Part shown: one piece after another, positions 53,939 through 64,000 of the stretch
Layout of the letters: every line of letters begins with the position of its first letter
Numbering within the stretch: the first letter of the stretch is position 1
NCBI GenBank assembly: GCA_977006965.1
Contig: OZ345379.1
Span: 1,550,001-1,614,000, forward strand
DNA length: 64,000 bases
From: Phymatolithon calcareum
Taxonomy: Eukaryota > Rhodophyta > Florideophyceae > Hapalidiales
Reading direction: 5' to 3'
Made by a program: the position numbers and the translations under genes
The notes under the pieces: model-generated
The model's input: only the letters and a program-made list of their open reading frames with translations
Told to the model about the DNA's origin: nothing
The model's database searches: none

Positions 53939-54108
53939 CTACCGGCGAACGACGTGATTTTAAGGTCGTAAAATGGGTACTCCCCACCAAGAACAAAAGG
54001 TCGCCTTTCCGAATATGGCGCTCAAAATCTGTTCCGCATTCTTTTTACGAACTTTTTCGAGCTTTTAAATCCACCCTCAATTGAGGGTGCTCGTCACATA
54101 GGCACTAG

Positions 54109-54330
54109 GGGTCCTCTAAATGCTCCTGATATGGATCTATTCCTGGTACTCGCGTATCTTATTCGCGCTAGTACTGCTGCACACCACTCCACGGCGACAT
54201 CCGTGTGCCCTTTGCGGAACGTTAATTCAATTCTTGCTTGTGACAGGACTCGAACCGGCGACCTCAACATTCCTGCCTGTATCATACCGAAACATGCGCA
54301 CATATCACAGGTGGAAGGAATGATTGAATT
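54109..54330 (-). repeat. Flank repeat of inverted-repeat element, with B box
   Basis: Reverse complement of 20451-20671. On the minus strand it has GGTTCGAGTCC, a perfect match to the RNA polymerase III B-box consensus, within a T-arm-like fold with one mismatch. No full cloverleaf is found, so it is tRNA-related rather than a tRNA gene. Confidence 0.75.
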
Positions 54331-55463
54331 GGAAGGTGTGACGTTACAACACTACCACAGAAGGTTTCCACCCAATGCTGTCGTACGTGCTCACTCCCTC
54401 ATCTGGAATGAGTTTTCTCGTTTTTCGTCATCAAAAGACCTACACTAAAGCGATCCACTTTCTACCATCTACTATCGACTATCGAGATCGATTAACGATG
54501 ACAAAGTAAATCTTCCAACCTTCACACAACACCGGAGCCACGATCATACGGCCAGTGCCATGGAGGCCACTGGAATTTTAGACTCCACAAAATGACAACA
54601 ATTACACTCATCAAGGCTTGTGCATGGGAATGTGATCTGTGTCGTGGAAAGATCGGAAATAAGTTTGCGAAGTTGTGCTGAAATTCTGCTTTGGTGCTGC
54701 TTAAGGACCTACTCCCCCATCTTAGATTTTCACTTTTATTTTTTATGAGCTTGAGAATCCGAGAAGCTCATTGGACACTTTCTGTTATGGCAGTACATAA
54801 GTGGCTAAGCAAAAAAAGTCCTCACGCCGTGGAAACTTTTTCTAGAAATTCTCAGCAGAGGGTTCCTTGTAAAATCGGGACAGCTCCTTAAATGCGCAGT
54901 TTAAGGCCTCTTCCTGAACCGATCTTCGCATTTTGAAAACTGTTATAGAGATCCAAGAACGTAGGTTACGCAAAAACCAAAAACAATCAAAGAAAATGGA
55001 TGAAATAAGGAGTGTAGAGCACGTTTCGTAATTCTGATCTTGAAAAAGAATCGCCTACAAAGATGGACAATTATCTCGAAAAAGACTCGTTTAATTTCTT
55101 ATTGCCTTGGTCAAAAGTTTCGAATAGTTGTAGACTACCACAGGAATACTGCAAATTTGGTAAAATCGAACGTCTAGGTGGCAAAAAAGTTCGCGCCGCG
55201 AGACTAAAAATTTTTTAAAACTGGCAAAGGAACAGGCGAAAAATATAGTAAAATTCACGTTGCGCCCCGACGAGAAGCTGAAACTGTTCGAAGGAAAAAC
55301 AGTAAGCATTTTTCTGTAATGATTGATTAGAGCCGAATATTGGAGACTTTTGCTGACTTCATATTTGAAAATATTTCACTTGTTTCCACACATTTTCTTG
55401 AAACTGGATGCAGTCCCGTCGGTGAAAACTACATAATTAAAATTTTCATCCAGTTTATGAGTA
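54331..55463. other. Intergenic, no gene recognised
   Basis: AT-rich. Nothing identified. Confidence 0.4.
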
Positions 55464-55826
55464 TCAGGCCCGGTCTATACGCGAACAGATCTGTTCATGT
55501 TCGCTATGACAAGGTTACGAAACCCTATCATAGCGAGCAGATTTGCTTATGCCGTCTATACGCCAACAACGCGCAGATTTGGAAGCATCTGCCCAAAACA
55601 CATACACAGTAAGCACTGCTCTTCCAGCATTCCCGCCAATTCCAAGCGGGAAGTATTGTGCCCCAGTATTACCTCGTCTACTTCCTTTCAACTTCACATC
55701 CAAACTCAGACGAAGTAATTCTAGCAGGCCATCGCATCACCACCAAGGTGAGGCATACCCCACATATCAGCCACTGACGGGCTGAAGTTTACGTCGGCAA
55801 ACTCGCGCCAAAAAAATCATTTCATC

Positions 55827-56237
55827 ATGACTGCATCCCCTGTGCCCACCGTTCGGCAGCAAAGTCCAGACCAGCAACAGCGGTCTCCGATGCCAGCGAC
55901 GTACCCACCCACCGCTGATGTGTGTGCAGATGTACCGGAGCCACGCCCGTCTGAAAGTCAAGGTGGTCCCGAAATTGGGCAAGATGGGAGCACTAGCACA
56001 GTACAATCTTCGAAGCGCAATTTCAAGGGGGAGCGAGGTTCTAATTTCGCGCCAATTAGTAAAATGGCGGGCAACTCGAGCAGACAAGCAAAGTTAACCT
56101 CTTTCCCGCAACTTCGGAGGTCTCCAAATCTGTTCAAATGCGCCGTTAAAATGTTCAAATGCGCCGTTGAAATGTTCAAATGCGCCGTCTCGAAGTTCAC
56201 GACAGCCAATTGTAAGACGACAAGTTTTATGCTATGA
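55827..56237 (+). CDS. Unrecognised open frame inside the element
   Basis: 136 codons from ATG. The first 65 residues are Pro/Gln/Ser-rich and look like a disordered N-terminus (SPVPTVRQQSPDQQQ). The last part is built from a 21-bp tandem repeat (FKCAVKM, FKCAVEM, FKCAVSK). It could be a captured host exon or chance reading. No domain is recognised. Confidence 0.3.
   Translation: MTASPVPTVRQQSPDQQQRSPMPATYPPTADVCADVPEPRPSESQGGPEIGQDGSTSTVQSSKRNFKGERGSNFAPISKMAGNSSRQAKLTSFPQLRRSPNLFKCAVKMFKCAVEMFKCAVSKFTTANCKTTSFML
56131..56193. repeat. 21-bp tandem repeat, three units
   Basis: TGTTCAAATGCGCCGTT recurs at 56131, 56152 and, with a changed last base, 56173. Confidence 0.9.
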
Positions 56238-56287
56238 TACGAATTAGCGAACATGAACAGATTTGTTCGCGTATAGACCGGGCCTCA

Positions 56288-57062
56288 TTTCGGCCAGTGA
56301 GAGCGCTTCAAAGATGGGGAAGTAGGTCCTTAAATTCCCCGTTATCGTAATCAAGACCTTCCGTTTGCCGTCGCATTGCGAGTTTGTGAACCACAAGCGT
56401 TGCAATTCTTCTCGAGAAAGTGCAGTTTGAAGGAAATCGACTTTGCGGAGACTATCCATGACAAAGAAGCTTATTGAAGTCTTTCACAGCTTCATTGCAC
56501 AATTTGCGAGGAATGCACTAAGTTGGCTGCCCAGTAGGGAAGGGGCAAGCGGTTATTTTCCACTGTTTCGTATGACGGGCTTGGACATCACCTTGTTCGC
56601 AGGTTTTTGTGCAGTGTGCTGGGCTGTGTAGAAACGATATCGAGCAACGGGATATTAATCGCGTCTAAAGCACTTCTCCGCATGGTTCACACTGATGCAC
56701 AAATCAGTCCACTACTTCTATTCTAATTCAGTGCTTTGCGCACTCAGAATCATCCCTGTCTGTGCAGTGCGGCAACTTCAAGGTCCGTTCATTCTGAGTG
56801 CCACCATTTTTCGCACTCAAGCTTAAGCTGCGCAATGTTCTCGAGCTCAGAAAGTAGGAGCTCTCCTCTGCCGATACAGTACTATTTCCTTCAGTTTTTC
56901 CGGTCCTCTTGTGTAGACCTGCCGCTACTCGAAAATGAGTTGCTAGCGGCAAGTCTACTGCTGTGCCTCGAGGTCTGCTGTGCACTAAATTATGAGAGGG
57001 CAAGCTCGAATTCGCTGAGATCGATTGCAATGGTTTTACATACAGCCCGATTACTCCCTTGA
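56288..57062. other. Intergenic, no gene recognised
   Basis: Several overlapping frames, none with a motif. The right end belongs to the promoter of the next gene. Confidence 0.4.
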
Positions 57063-57118
57063 GCCAATCAGAGGTCTACGCAACAACACACTGTAATTTT
57101 CTCATTACAGATATAAAC
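57063..57118 (+). promoter_or_regulatory. CCAAT and TATA-like elements
   Basis: GCCAATCAG at 57063 and GATATAAACG around 57110-57119, about 145 bp upstream of the ATG at 57260, are spaced like a CCAAT/TATA promoter. Confidence 0.5.
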
Positions 57119-57259
57119 GCTGCACCACAAATGTAACTTCGATGCTTCAAGAGCTGTATCGAGCGGCACTGTATACATCCTGCAGACGCCTGTACAAGAA
57201 GCGCAGTGCGCTATACAACCCGACAACTCCATACCATCCTCTCTCCACTCTTGTCATCT

Positions 57260-59401
57260 ATGTCGTCTGCGCCGTCCAGCGCAAGCGCGCAGCCCTCCGG
57301 CGGACCATGGAATGGCATCCTTGGACTCCATGCGCTCCCATCCGATGCGCCCCCCACCTCCGATCTTCCCAGTGCCCCCTCGGCACCGCTGCCTCCCCCG
57401 CCACCGCCGCCCCCCGCGCGCGTGGAAGGTGAACCAACCGAGCGCGACCGCGCATACACATATATCCTCCAACTGCCCGTAACGCGCGTGAGGCAGCTTT
57501 GCCGCGATGCCAAGCTGAAGCAGTTTGGGCGGAAGGATCAATCCCAACCAAGACTATTCTGGGGGGCTGCCGCGGCGGTCGAGGCTGCCACCGAGGGTAC
57601 TCTCGCCGAGAAGTGGGCGGCCGTGCTCCCCGGACTCGAGGCCTGGATTGCCTCCCCGCATCGAGATCAAACCACTGTATGGCTTGCTGCGCCACCTCCT
57701 GAGGCTCGTCCGGCTAATTTTCACACATTTTACGCCATTCAGTTCTCGTCGAAAACCACACCCACGCCGGGCGCTACTGCGGCAGCGCAAGCCGCTCTGT
57801 CTGGACAGTCTACTCTCTTGCCTCACGCTACGGAAAATGGCGCCGGCGACGGGTCTATTATGGTGAACCAAACCTCTCAGCGACCTGCTGCCTCGAAGTC
57901 GGAGCAAGTTACGGCGGACGGGTCGATTGTGCTACAGGAACGTGTCTCCCGAATTGACGGTGGTGCACAGGGCAGTTCTGGTGCTGCCATGAGTAACGCT
58001 GGTGCTTCGTCGGCTTCAGTTGCCAACGAACAGTCGCCGGAAGACACTGGACCGACCTTGCTGCCGGTTGATGAAACGCCCACGCTTCGCGACAAGGCAT
58101 ACACGTACATCACTTCGTTGCCGGTGACGGCAGTGCGTCAAATCTGCAAGCGGCTTAAGCTGAAACAGTTTGGGAGAAAGGCGGAATCGCAAGCACGCCT
58201 GTATTGGTTTTGGGAAGAATTTGCTGGAAGCGCCTCGCCGCCTTCACCGACTCAACTGGATCCTTCATCTGGCGAGCAGGATCCCGAAGTGCGTTCATCA
58301 GTGCCCTGGCGAGATGCATTGCCCGGCTTTGAGGAATGGCTTTCCGCCGAGGCGCAAGTGCCGCTCAAGTGGGTCCGTGCCCCGCCTGCGAACACTCGCC
58401 CGCCGGGAAGCCCCGGCAAGCGGAGAGAAAGCTTAGGGGGACGTCGCAAGCGCTTCTGTCTCAATGAGCTCGCTCGTCTTGTCTGTACCCTCATCAGTTC
58501 CCCAGCGCTACGTGCGCGGTTCATAAGCGTAGCAGCCCTGCCGCCTTATAGAGAAGTCGAAATACTCAAGTTTTGGTGCACTTGCGTCGAGCCTGTTTTC
58601 AACGATCCGGAATTTGTCCCTGACGTCACGTCATCTGATGCTGACCCGACGGCGCTGCCGCTAGTACATCGTAAGGGAGATGAACTGCGTAGATACTTCG
58701 ATGATTCAAAACCTCTTTTCGTCGTCACATTCGGGAAATGGCAAGATGCTCGCGCATCGGCTGACCAGTTTGACTCGTTGCTGTGCGAAGGAAAGCTTTC
58801 TGCGTTGGAGCGGCGGGCGAGTATCATCTTTAAGGGGCTCAAATGCGGTACAGATGATCAGTGCTCCGATGTGCTTGCGGCCCTACTACGAAACACCGGA
58901 ACTGTACAACATTCAGTTTATCAGACTGGTTCTGATGCCGTACAAATAGCTCCGCGTATGGTTGCGGAACCGTCTGATGATGCACATGTCGCGTCCCCCA
59001 TGTTTTCAGGGACTGTGGAAGCAGGAGCGACAAACGAAGGCGAAGAACCCATTACGAAAGGTTCAGCGGAAGCCGGGGTGGCAAAAGGAATGGCGGAAGG
59101 CAATGGGTCTTCGGGGTCGGTGCTGGGCAAGCGACCGCGCGTTTGTTGCGAGCAAACGGCGCAAATGGTGGAGCAACTGTCGAAGCGTCTTGATGAGGCA
59201 CTTGTGCCGGTTGCGAAAATGCAAAGTCAGTTGTTAAAAATGCAGAAGGACAAGGCGCTCGTTGACGTAATCCTGGTGAGGCGAACTCTGCAAAAGGATC
59301 TTGAGGGAAAGAATGATCCAACTTCTGTGCGCCTTCGTGAAGCGAATACGGCTGCTCTTGCACAGCTCATAGCTGAGAGCGAAGCGGGGAACAATCCTTG
59401 A
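57260..59401 (+). CDS. Protein with two SAP-like modules and coiled coil, function unknown
   Basis: 713 residues, one exon. The ATG at 57260 is the first in a frame open from 57206. Residues 25-55 are Pro-rich, with a run of ten Pro. A module of about 90-105 residues occurs twice (61-150 and 277-381), each with RAYTYI/KAYTYI, LPVT-VRQ, LKLKQFGRK, LPG-E-W and a Pro-rich end. The LPVT to RLYW part resembles a SAP helix-turn-helix DNA-binding motif. Basic clusters at 385-399 (GKRRESLGGRRKRF) and near 620 (LGKRPR) look like nuclear signals. The C-terminal 70 residues are probably coiled coil. A nuclear DNA-binding role is inferred. The gene is GC-richer than its surroundings. Confidence 0.85.
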   Translation: MSSAPSSASAQPSGGPWNGILGLHALPSDAPPTSDLPSAPSAPLPPPPPPPPARVEGEPTERDRAYTYILQLPVTRVRQLCRDAKLKQFGRKDQSQPRLFWGAAAAVEAATEGTLAEKWAAVLPGLEAWIASPHRDQTTVWLAAPPPEARPANFHTFYAIQFSSKTTPTPGATAAAQAALSGQSTLLPHATENGAGDGSIMVNQTSQRPAASKSEQVTADGSIVLQERVSRIDGGAQGSSGAAMSNAGASSASVANEQSPEDTGPTLLPVDETPTLRDKAYTYITSLPVTAVRQICKRLKLKQFGRKAESQARLYWFWEEFAGSASPPSPTQLDPSSGEQDPEVRSSVPWRDALPGFEEWLSAEAQVPLKWVRAPPANTRPPGSPGKRRESLGGRRKRFCLNELARLVCTLISSPALRARFISVAALPPYREVEILKFWCTCVEPVFNDPEFVPDVTSSDADPTALPLVHRKGDELRRYFDDSKPLFVVTFGKWQDARASADQFDSLLCEGKLSALERRASIIFKGLKCGTDDQCSDVLAALLRNTGTVQHSVYQTGSDAVQIAPRMVAEPSDDAHVASPMFSGTVEAGATNEGEEPITKGSAEAGVAKGMAEGNGSSGSVLGKRPRVCCEQTAQMVEQLSKRLDEALVPVAKMQSQLLKMQKDKALVDVILVRRTLQKDLEGKNDPTSVRLREANTAALAQLIAESEAGNNP

Positions 59402-60199
59402 ATGTAACTCACTACTCTTCCGTTTTTAGATATTCGCAGGGCTTGCAGTCTGCAAATGTAAAAATTGTATATATGTTGTTGCAACCCATGTATGTTTGCA
59501 TATAGCTGAACGGCCTTGGCAATTATGTGTCGACGAAGGTAGCTCCACTCCAGCGCTGTGCGAGACAATGCTTGAAGAGGGCAATAAGAGCTGTTAATCT
59601 TCGTTTCCTTTGTCTCTCGAGTGTAAAAGGAGGGAAGGGTCCATCCGCTACGGTACGTTTAGGCAATATGATCTGAATAGTGCAACTGCACCTGTTCTCA
59701 TGCGCACAGGCGCACATAGCCACATGTGGCTGTATCATATGGATGTCAACTGAAAGCTTCTATGTCATTGCGATGCTCCGCATCCTCAGGAAACCATCCA
59801 CAGGCAAGCCGATTTCTTTCCCATTTATTTTTCATGCTTCCCATCACGCTTCCTTCTTGTGACACTCCAAGGTCTCTTTCCTTCCCGGCTGAGCATTCCA
59901 TTTCATGCCGTTGCCTTCCACATAAAGTACTATTCAGGATCTGATGTGATAAGGGTGGTGGTGAAACAGGTGGGAAGATGATCTTCGCCGCACTATTATG
60001 GGAGGCAAACTTGGTCAAAATCTATCGAAACGTGAGGGGCTCGGCATGTGCCATGGCTATTTTGATGATTTCGTTCATTCTATGATGTGCGAGCAGTTGA
60101 TTTGCTTAGGCCTCAGGTTATTTGTTAAAATAAGACAAGCAACTGTACCGAGTGGGTACAATTTAAATATGAGACTGAAAGTTTATGTCCCGTCGAACC
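59402..60199. other. 3' flank, no gene recognised
   Basis: Nothing identified. Confidence 0.4.
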
Positions 60200-60417
60200 A
60201 TTAAGAAGGAAGGGCAAAAAGCGGTCGAGTCCAAGCACCAGCAATCCTGTAGAGGACTGAGATAGGATTACTTTGAATCCTGAGTTTTCCCGTCCGCGAT
60301 TCTAGTGGGCGTTTCGTGAGCTGCAGTAAGGTAAGTAGCATCAGAGGAAGCCTTGCCCATATCTTCGGAAGTCTGTGGGGCTTTTAAATAACCTTGAATA
60401 AAAAATTAAGGAGGAAG
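60200..60417 (+). mobile_element. SINE-like element with LINE-D tail
   Basis: A 13-bp target repeat with one mismatch (ATTAAG[A/G]AGGAAG) lies at 60200-60212 and 60405-60417. The last 130 bp match 63827-63956 closely; the 5' part is longer and contains GGTCGAGTCC, a B-box-like string. The 3' end is CTGTGGGGCTTTTAAATAAC plus A-rich bases. Confidence 0.8.
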
Positions 60418-62599
60418 CGAATGCAGCAAGCACAGTACCGATTGCAATTTAGAATACTTTCAACAAGCTGCGTGGAGAAAACTTGAAAGACGGAAATGCA
60501 GGAAGTGTCAGAGAACAATAGTCAACCGATAAGCTACACATTGATGCACAAAACCACGAGATACTGCGCCGCATGTTATGTGTGGCGGCTGTTTATTTAC
60601 GGATCGCGACCTATCAAAGCGAGCTTCTCTTTCGCCTCAGGACCGAACCGATTCTTCGTCAATAGTGAGGAAATAGTTCGTCTTGTGCATGCATTGCGGT
60701 TGTCATCGATTACTCATCTCATATTGTTGCTAAGCCCACCAGCGTGTGTGATATATCGTCGTTGGGAGGCCGACGGATTCGCCCTGTTTTTCTGAGCAAG
60801 AGCGCGAAGTTCATCGCCCTGCTTCCCAATGCGCACATTTTCTGTGTTGAAACAAACGAGTTTTCTTGTCGGAGTGAGATAGCTCGGTAGCCATTCGATC
60901 AAAAATCGCATTGGATTGAGCGCCCACGAAGGCCGTTCGATCCTATTTCGTGGATCCCAATTCAAGCTAAGCTATCACGCTTGGCGACAATGGTTTACAA
61001 AGTATACGAATTCCCCTCCTTGATAACCGCCTAGTCGCACGTAAACCACATCATCACGATAGCCAGCGACTTTCTAAAACCGTTGGACAGCATAATCCAC
61101 CACGCTGCGAAGCACTAGTAGACATTTGGGCACCCACGTACTCATTCACTGGATTCCATGCAGAGGATATCGTCTCATATCAAACCGCCGTGGAATATCA
61201 GCGCCATGTGCACTTGAAGTCCTTCCCTCATCATCACCATTTTCGCTGCTCTTCGCCGTGGTCGTACGCGTTCCTGCACGAACGAATCTTGTCACCAGAA
61301 GTCTTCTTTTCCTTCACCAGGGATGGTAGTGATATTCCCGTCTACATCTTGTGACCTGCATTATTCCGAGTCATTCTCGCATTCGCGGTTTCAAAGTCGC
61401 TACGTGAAGTGTATAGAACTACATATACTGCAGTGCGACAGTGATCTGGGCAAGAATCTCGATGGGAAGACAAGAAACGTGGCCAATGCGACATGTATGT
61501 ACGGCACTTTAGCAATTTGTGAGGTACCTGTGCCGGGACCTTAAGCGTGCAGGAAACGTATGAAATTTTTAGGCAAGAAGATCTGCTTCCTGCAACCCAG
61601 ATGGAAAACGCTTATGACCCTACCTCGCTTATTGGATTTTTCCGACCAAATACTGTTTTTGAATAGATCATGGATGGTGGATATTGCCAAGTATCGAAGA
61701 TTGGCATCTACAAGGGGACAGTATCTGTACTCTTAAGGGGACCGACTACTCTAAGAATACTATTTTTGCTCTCTGTTGAATCAAACTGCAAAGCTGTAGA
61801 TGGGTGTGCAGAGTCTTTTAGCTTTTTTCTTTTCTCTGTTCGGCCATTTTCCGGGCCTGCAATTTTGAACATTTCATCATTCTACTCCACTGATTACCAA
61901 GGGACGCTGATTGTGTTGGCACATTGAAGACTCGCTTCTTTGCCCGCCACCTGCCCCTGAAGAAATTCCACTCGACGTGGCAGTGGTGATTCCATAACCC
62001 ACGAGTGCATGTGGAAGGCCAAAGAACTGGTCTGTTTTTCCCATTGTTGTAAAAAGCCCTTCACCTGTACAAAGGCAGAAAACGACTCCGGGGTGAAAGT
62101 TACAGAAAACAGAGTCCATTAGCTTCGTACATACAGACAGATATCGACGTTTTTCAGATCTGTTTACAATCAAGTTCAACGAAGAGGCCTCCGAAACACA
62201 CTTGACCACATACAATACTTTCATTCACTCCATGGTCAGTTGGTTGACCAGCAATGATATCCATTAGTGTACTCTATGGGCCTTCCCCTGATCTACGAGG
62301 TCTGCTTGATCGACACTTTTGAAGATATCACAGAGTGGACAGGCTAAGCTCGTGGGATTGTTTTGTCCAAAGGCAAGCGGCACAATGCTCTGATATTTCT
62401 CTGAAGTCTGAGAGGCTGATCTACGAAATCAACTGATGGGATTGGTTGCCTAGCAATTAGATCATTGTAGAGAGTACTGGCCAATAAAAAGTTGTATTCG
62501 TTCTGAGGCCTGACTTGACTGACATGGGCACTCCCCGTTGTGTTCCACTTGGAGAAGGAGGATCTAAATACAGTGCGCGAGTGCAATATTCCATGGCAA
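60418..62599. other. Intergenic, no gene recognised
   Basis: About 2.2 kb with only short frames lacking motifs. No retroelement tail is recognised. Confidence 0.4.
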
Positions 62600-62673
62600 G
62601 GTCGCGTGGCCAAATTGGATAAGGCATCGGTCTACGGATCCGGAGATTGCAGGTTCGAGTCCTGCCGCGATCG
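62600..62673 (+). tRNA. tRNA-Arg (ACG), second copy
   Basis: Identical to 6207-6280 except for one base in the T loop (TTCGAGT instead of TTCAAGT). It has the same anticodon loop CTACGGA and the same U-U at 31-39. Flanks are unrelated, so this is a dispersed gene copy. Confidence 0.95.
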
Positions 62674-62676
62674 ACA

Positions 62677-62681
62677 TTTTT
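62677..62681 (+). terminator. RNA polymerase III terminator
   Basis: Five T, four bases after the tRNA. Confidence 0.7.
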
Positions 62682-63812
62682 GCTTTTCCAGAGATCAAGA
62701 TATGCCACTGTTGGAATTTTATTTCCCATGCCTCGCTCTTATTCTGTATAACGTTTCAATTCGTCATCAAGAAAAAATGGTAGAGCAAGCATTTTATATT
62801 TTTCAAGTGAGAACGGGAGATCAGTGTGCATGACAATAGACCATATTGTCGATGTCTATCGTATTCCTCAGACCGATCGGAGCCATCCGTTGCCTAAAGC
62901 AAACCGTTGTACTTTCGGTCCTTTCGCCGATCTGAACACCAATTGCTCACGGATCATATATGATACACATCGACGTGAGGCTCAGTCAAAGCACTGGAAG
63001 TACTGCCGTAGAACAAGTTCAGATGCTCGATAGGGCCGAAAAATAGATCGTTGCGAGGTACAGCCTTCTGTCTGTGAATTTCACAGGTATCAAAACAATG
63101 TATTGCTTATTGAGGAAAACCACTGCCGGTGCGACCGGCAGTAGTGCCATCTTTATGAATCAGAAGCCATCTTTTGTTGCAAATTATCCCCTATTCCATC
63201 CTAAATATGCATAACTCAAGGTCAGGAAAGATTGACTTAATATCGAAAATTGCTCCTCTCACTCCAAATATAATGTGTCTGTATTGTGCATCTGAAGCAC
63301 TCTAATAAACGTTACACGATTGCTCTGTGCCATGAAATTTCCGACCGTGCTGTCGCTGTGAACAACCATGGACGCTTTATCATTTCGAGCTTTCGAGATC
63401 AGATCTTCGTCATAATGAATTCTGTCTCTCTACAATTGGAATGGTTGTCAAACGATCATCGATAGTGGCCATCGCGATCACAGAGATCGAGTACTCAATG
63501 AGCAATTCTCTCTGGACGATCGTCGCGCAGGTACTTGAGTCAGCACATATACCGAGAAGAAAATTGACCCCGCATCTTTACACTTCGGGTCTAAGGTATT
63601 CCTTGGACACAGGGAAAGGAAAAATGACTCTCTGATAGAGTAATGTTACGTATGGCGATCGCACGTTGGCATACATGATCTATTTTCAAGCTTACAGGAT
63701 TCTAACGCAACAATATCCTGAATTTTCGAACGGCAGGAAACGATCCTTCGCGAAGGAACTATTCCGCGACTCGTCAATATGGCTGGTGACATCATGTGAT
63801 GGGCACACATAC
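62682..63812. other. Intergenic, no gene recognised
   Basis: Nothing identified. Confidence 0.4.
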
Positions 63813-63970
63813 ACTCATACGGCGTATCCTGAGTTTTCCCGTCCGCCATACTGGTGGACGTTTCGTGAGCTGCACAAAGGTAGGTAGCATCAGAGGAAGC
63901 CTTGCCCATATCTTCGGAAGTCTGTGGGGCTTTTAAATAAACTTGAAAGGAAAAAAACTCATACGGCGTA
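63813..63970 (+). mobile_element. SINE-like element with LINE-D tail, 14-bp TSD
   Basis: The exact TSD ACTCATACGGCGTA lies at 63813-63826 and 63957-63970. The 130-bp insert starts TCCTGAGTTTTCCCGTCC, has a short hairpin (GTCCGCC/GGTGGAC), and ends with the LINE-D type tail CTGTGGGGCTTTTAAATAAAC and A-rich bases. It is the cleanest copy of this element. Confidence 0.95.
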
Positions 63971-64000
63971 GGATGAATAATAACTCAGACAGCGTATCAA

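Larger units (their letters stand above)
51746..54108. mobile_element. Inverted-repeat DNA element, copy 2
   Basis: The ends CTAGTGTCTATGTGAC (inward from 51746) and CTAGTGCCTATGTGAC (inward from 54108, other strand) are each followed by a palindrome around CTCAATTGAG. Core sequence matches 20672-23798 in the same orientation, but the flanks are exchanged and reversed relative to copy 1. Without the LINE-B insertion the core is about 1.97 kb. Minus-strand remnants of the element protein lie at 52458-52679, 52797-53226 and 53334-53540. Confidence 0.8.
55464..56287. mobile_element. Harbinger-like inverted-repeat element, 3-bp TSD
   Basis: Terminal inverted repeats of about 40 bp start GGCCCGGTCTATACGCG at 55467 and, inverted, at 56284. 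They include AACA(G/A)ATCTGTTC. TCA on both outer sides is a possible 3-bp target duplication, as in PIF/Harbinger (TNA). The length (818 bp) and lack of a transposase make it nonautonomous. Confidence 0.8.

Noticed and set aside
54220-54290. A tRNA gene around the B-box sequence
   Set aside because: Only a T-arm-like part is present. No acceptor, D or anticodon arm can be drawn.
60496-61544. Frames of 67-99 codons in the intergenic region
   Set aside because: No recognisable motif, no support from duplication, and no promoter element I could identify.

Overview
This is nuclear DNA from a eukaryote with few introns and a great many repeats. I infer a multicellular red alga (Chondrus-like): large single-exon genes, one short GT-AG intron, a Copia element that may belong to the GalEa-type group, and many different LINEs. 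Nothing in the window proves the lineage. Names such as LINE-A to LINE-F are local to this report.

Layout. 1-4424 is an inverted duplication. Each arm carries a small Gly/Asn/Tyr-rich gene with an 82-nt intron and an alpha/beta-hydrolase; the left hydrolase copy is decayed and cut by the window edge. A Par14/PIN4-type parvulin gene (4768-5190) is divergent from the intact hydrolase. A tRNA-Arg(ACG) lies at 6207-6280, with a near-identical second copy at 62600-62673. 7.1-11.6 kb is a tandem duplication carrying two secreted phospholipase A2-like genes and a remnant; a third relative lies at 25999-26448. 12.3-30.3 kb is a nest of LINE, SINE and DNA-element insertions, most delimited by exact target-site duplications (TSDs). 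33346-36489 encodes a 1047-residue Sel1-repeat protein. 37.7-39.7 kb holds LINE-F remnants, one interrupted by LINE-A. 40221-45847 is a young Copia element with two 328-bp LTRs. 46409-50641 is a decayed LINE that keeps endonuclease, reverse transcriptase (RT), RNase H and CCHC parts. 51746-54108 is a sister copy of the inverted-repeat element at 20672-23798. 55464-56287 is a Harbinger-like inverted-repeat element. 57260-59401 encodes a 713-residue protein with a duplicated SAP-like module.

Probable host genes are the hydrolase, the two small Tyr-rich genes, PIN4, three PLA2-like genes, the Sel1 protein, the 713-residue protein and two tRNAs. The other coding sequence is mostly retroelement. 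The most notable signals are two copies of an inverted-repeat element whose core is flipped relative to the same flanking repeat, a retroelement family ending in oligo(C) rather than oligo(A), a SINE sharing its 3' tail with a longer element, and a perfect 49-bp hairpin.
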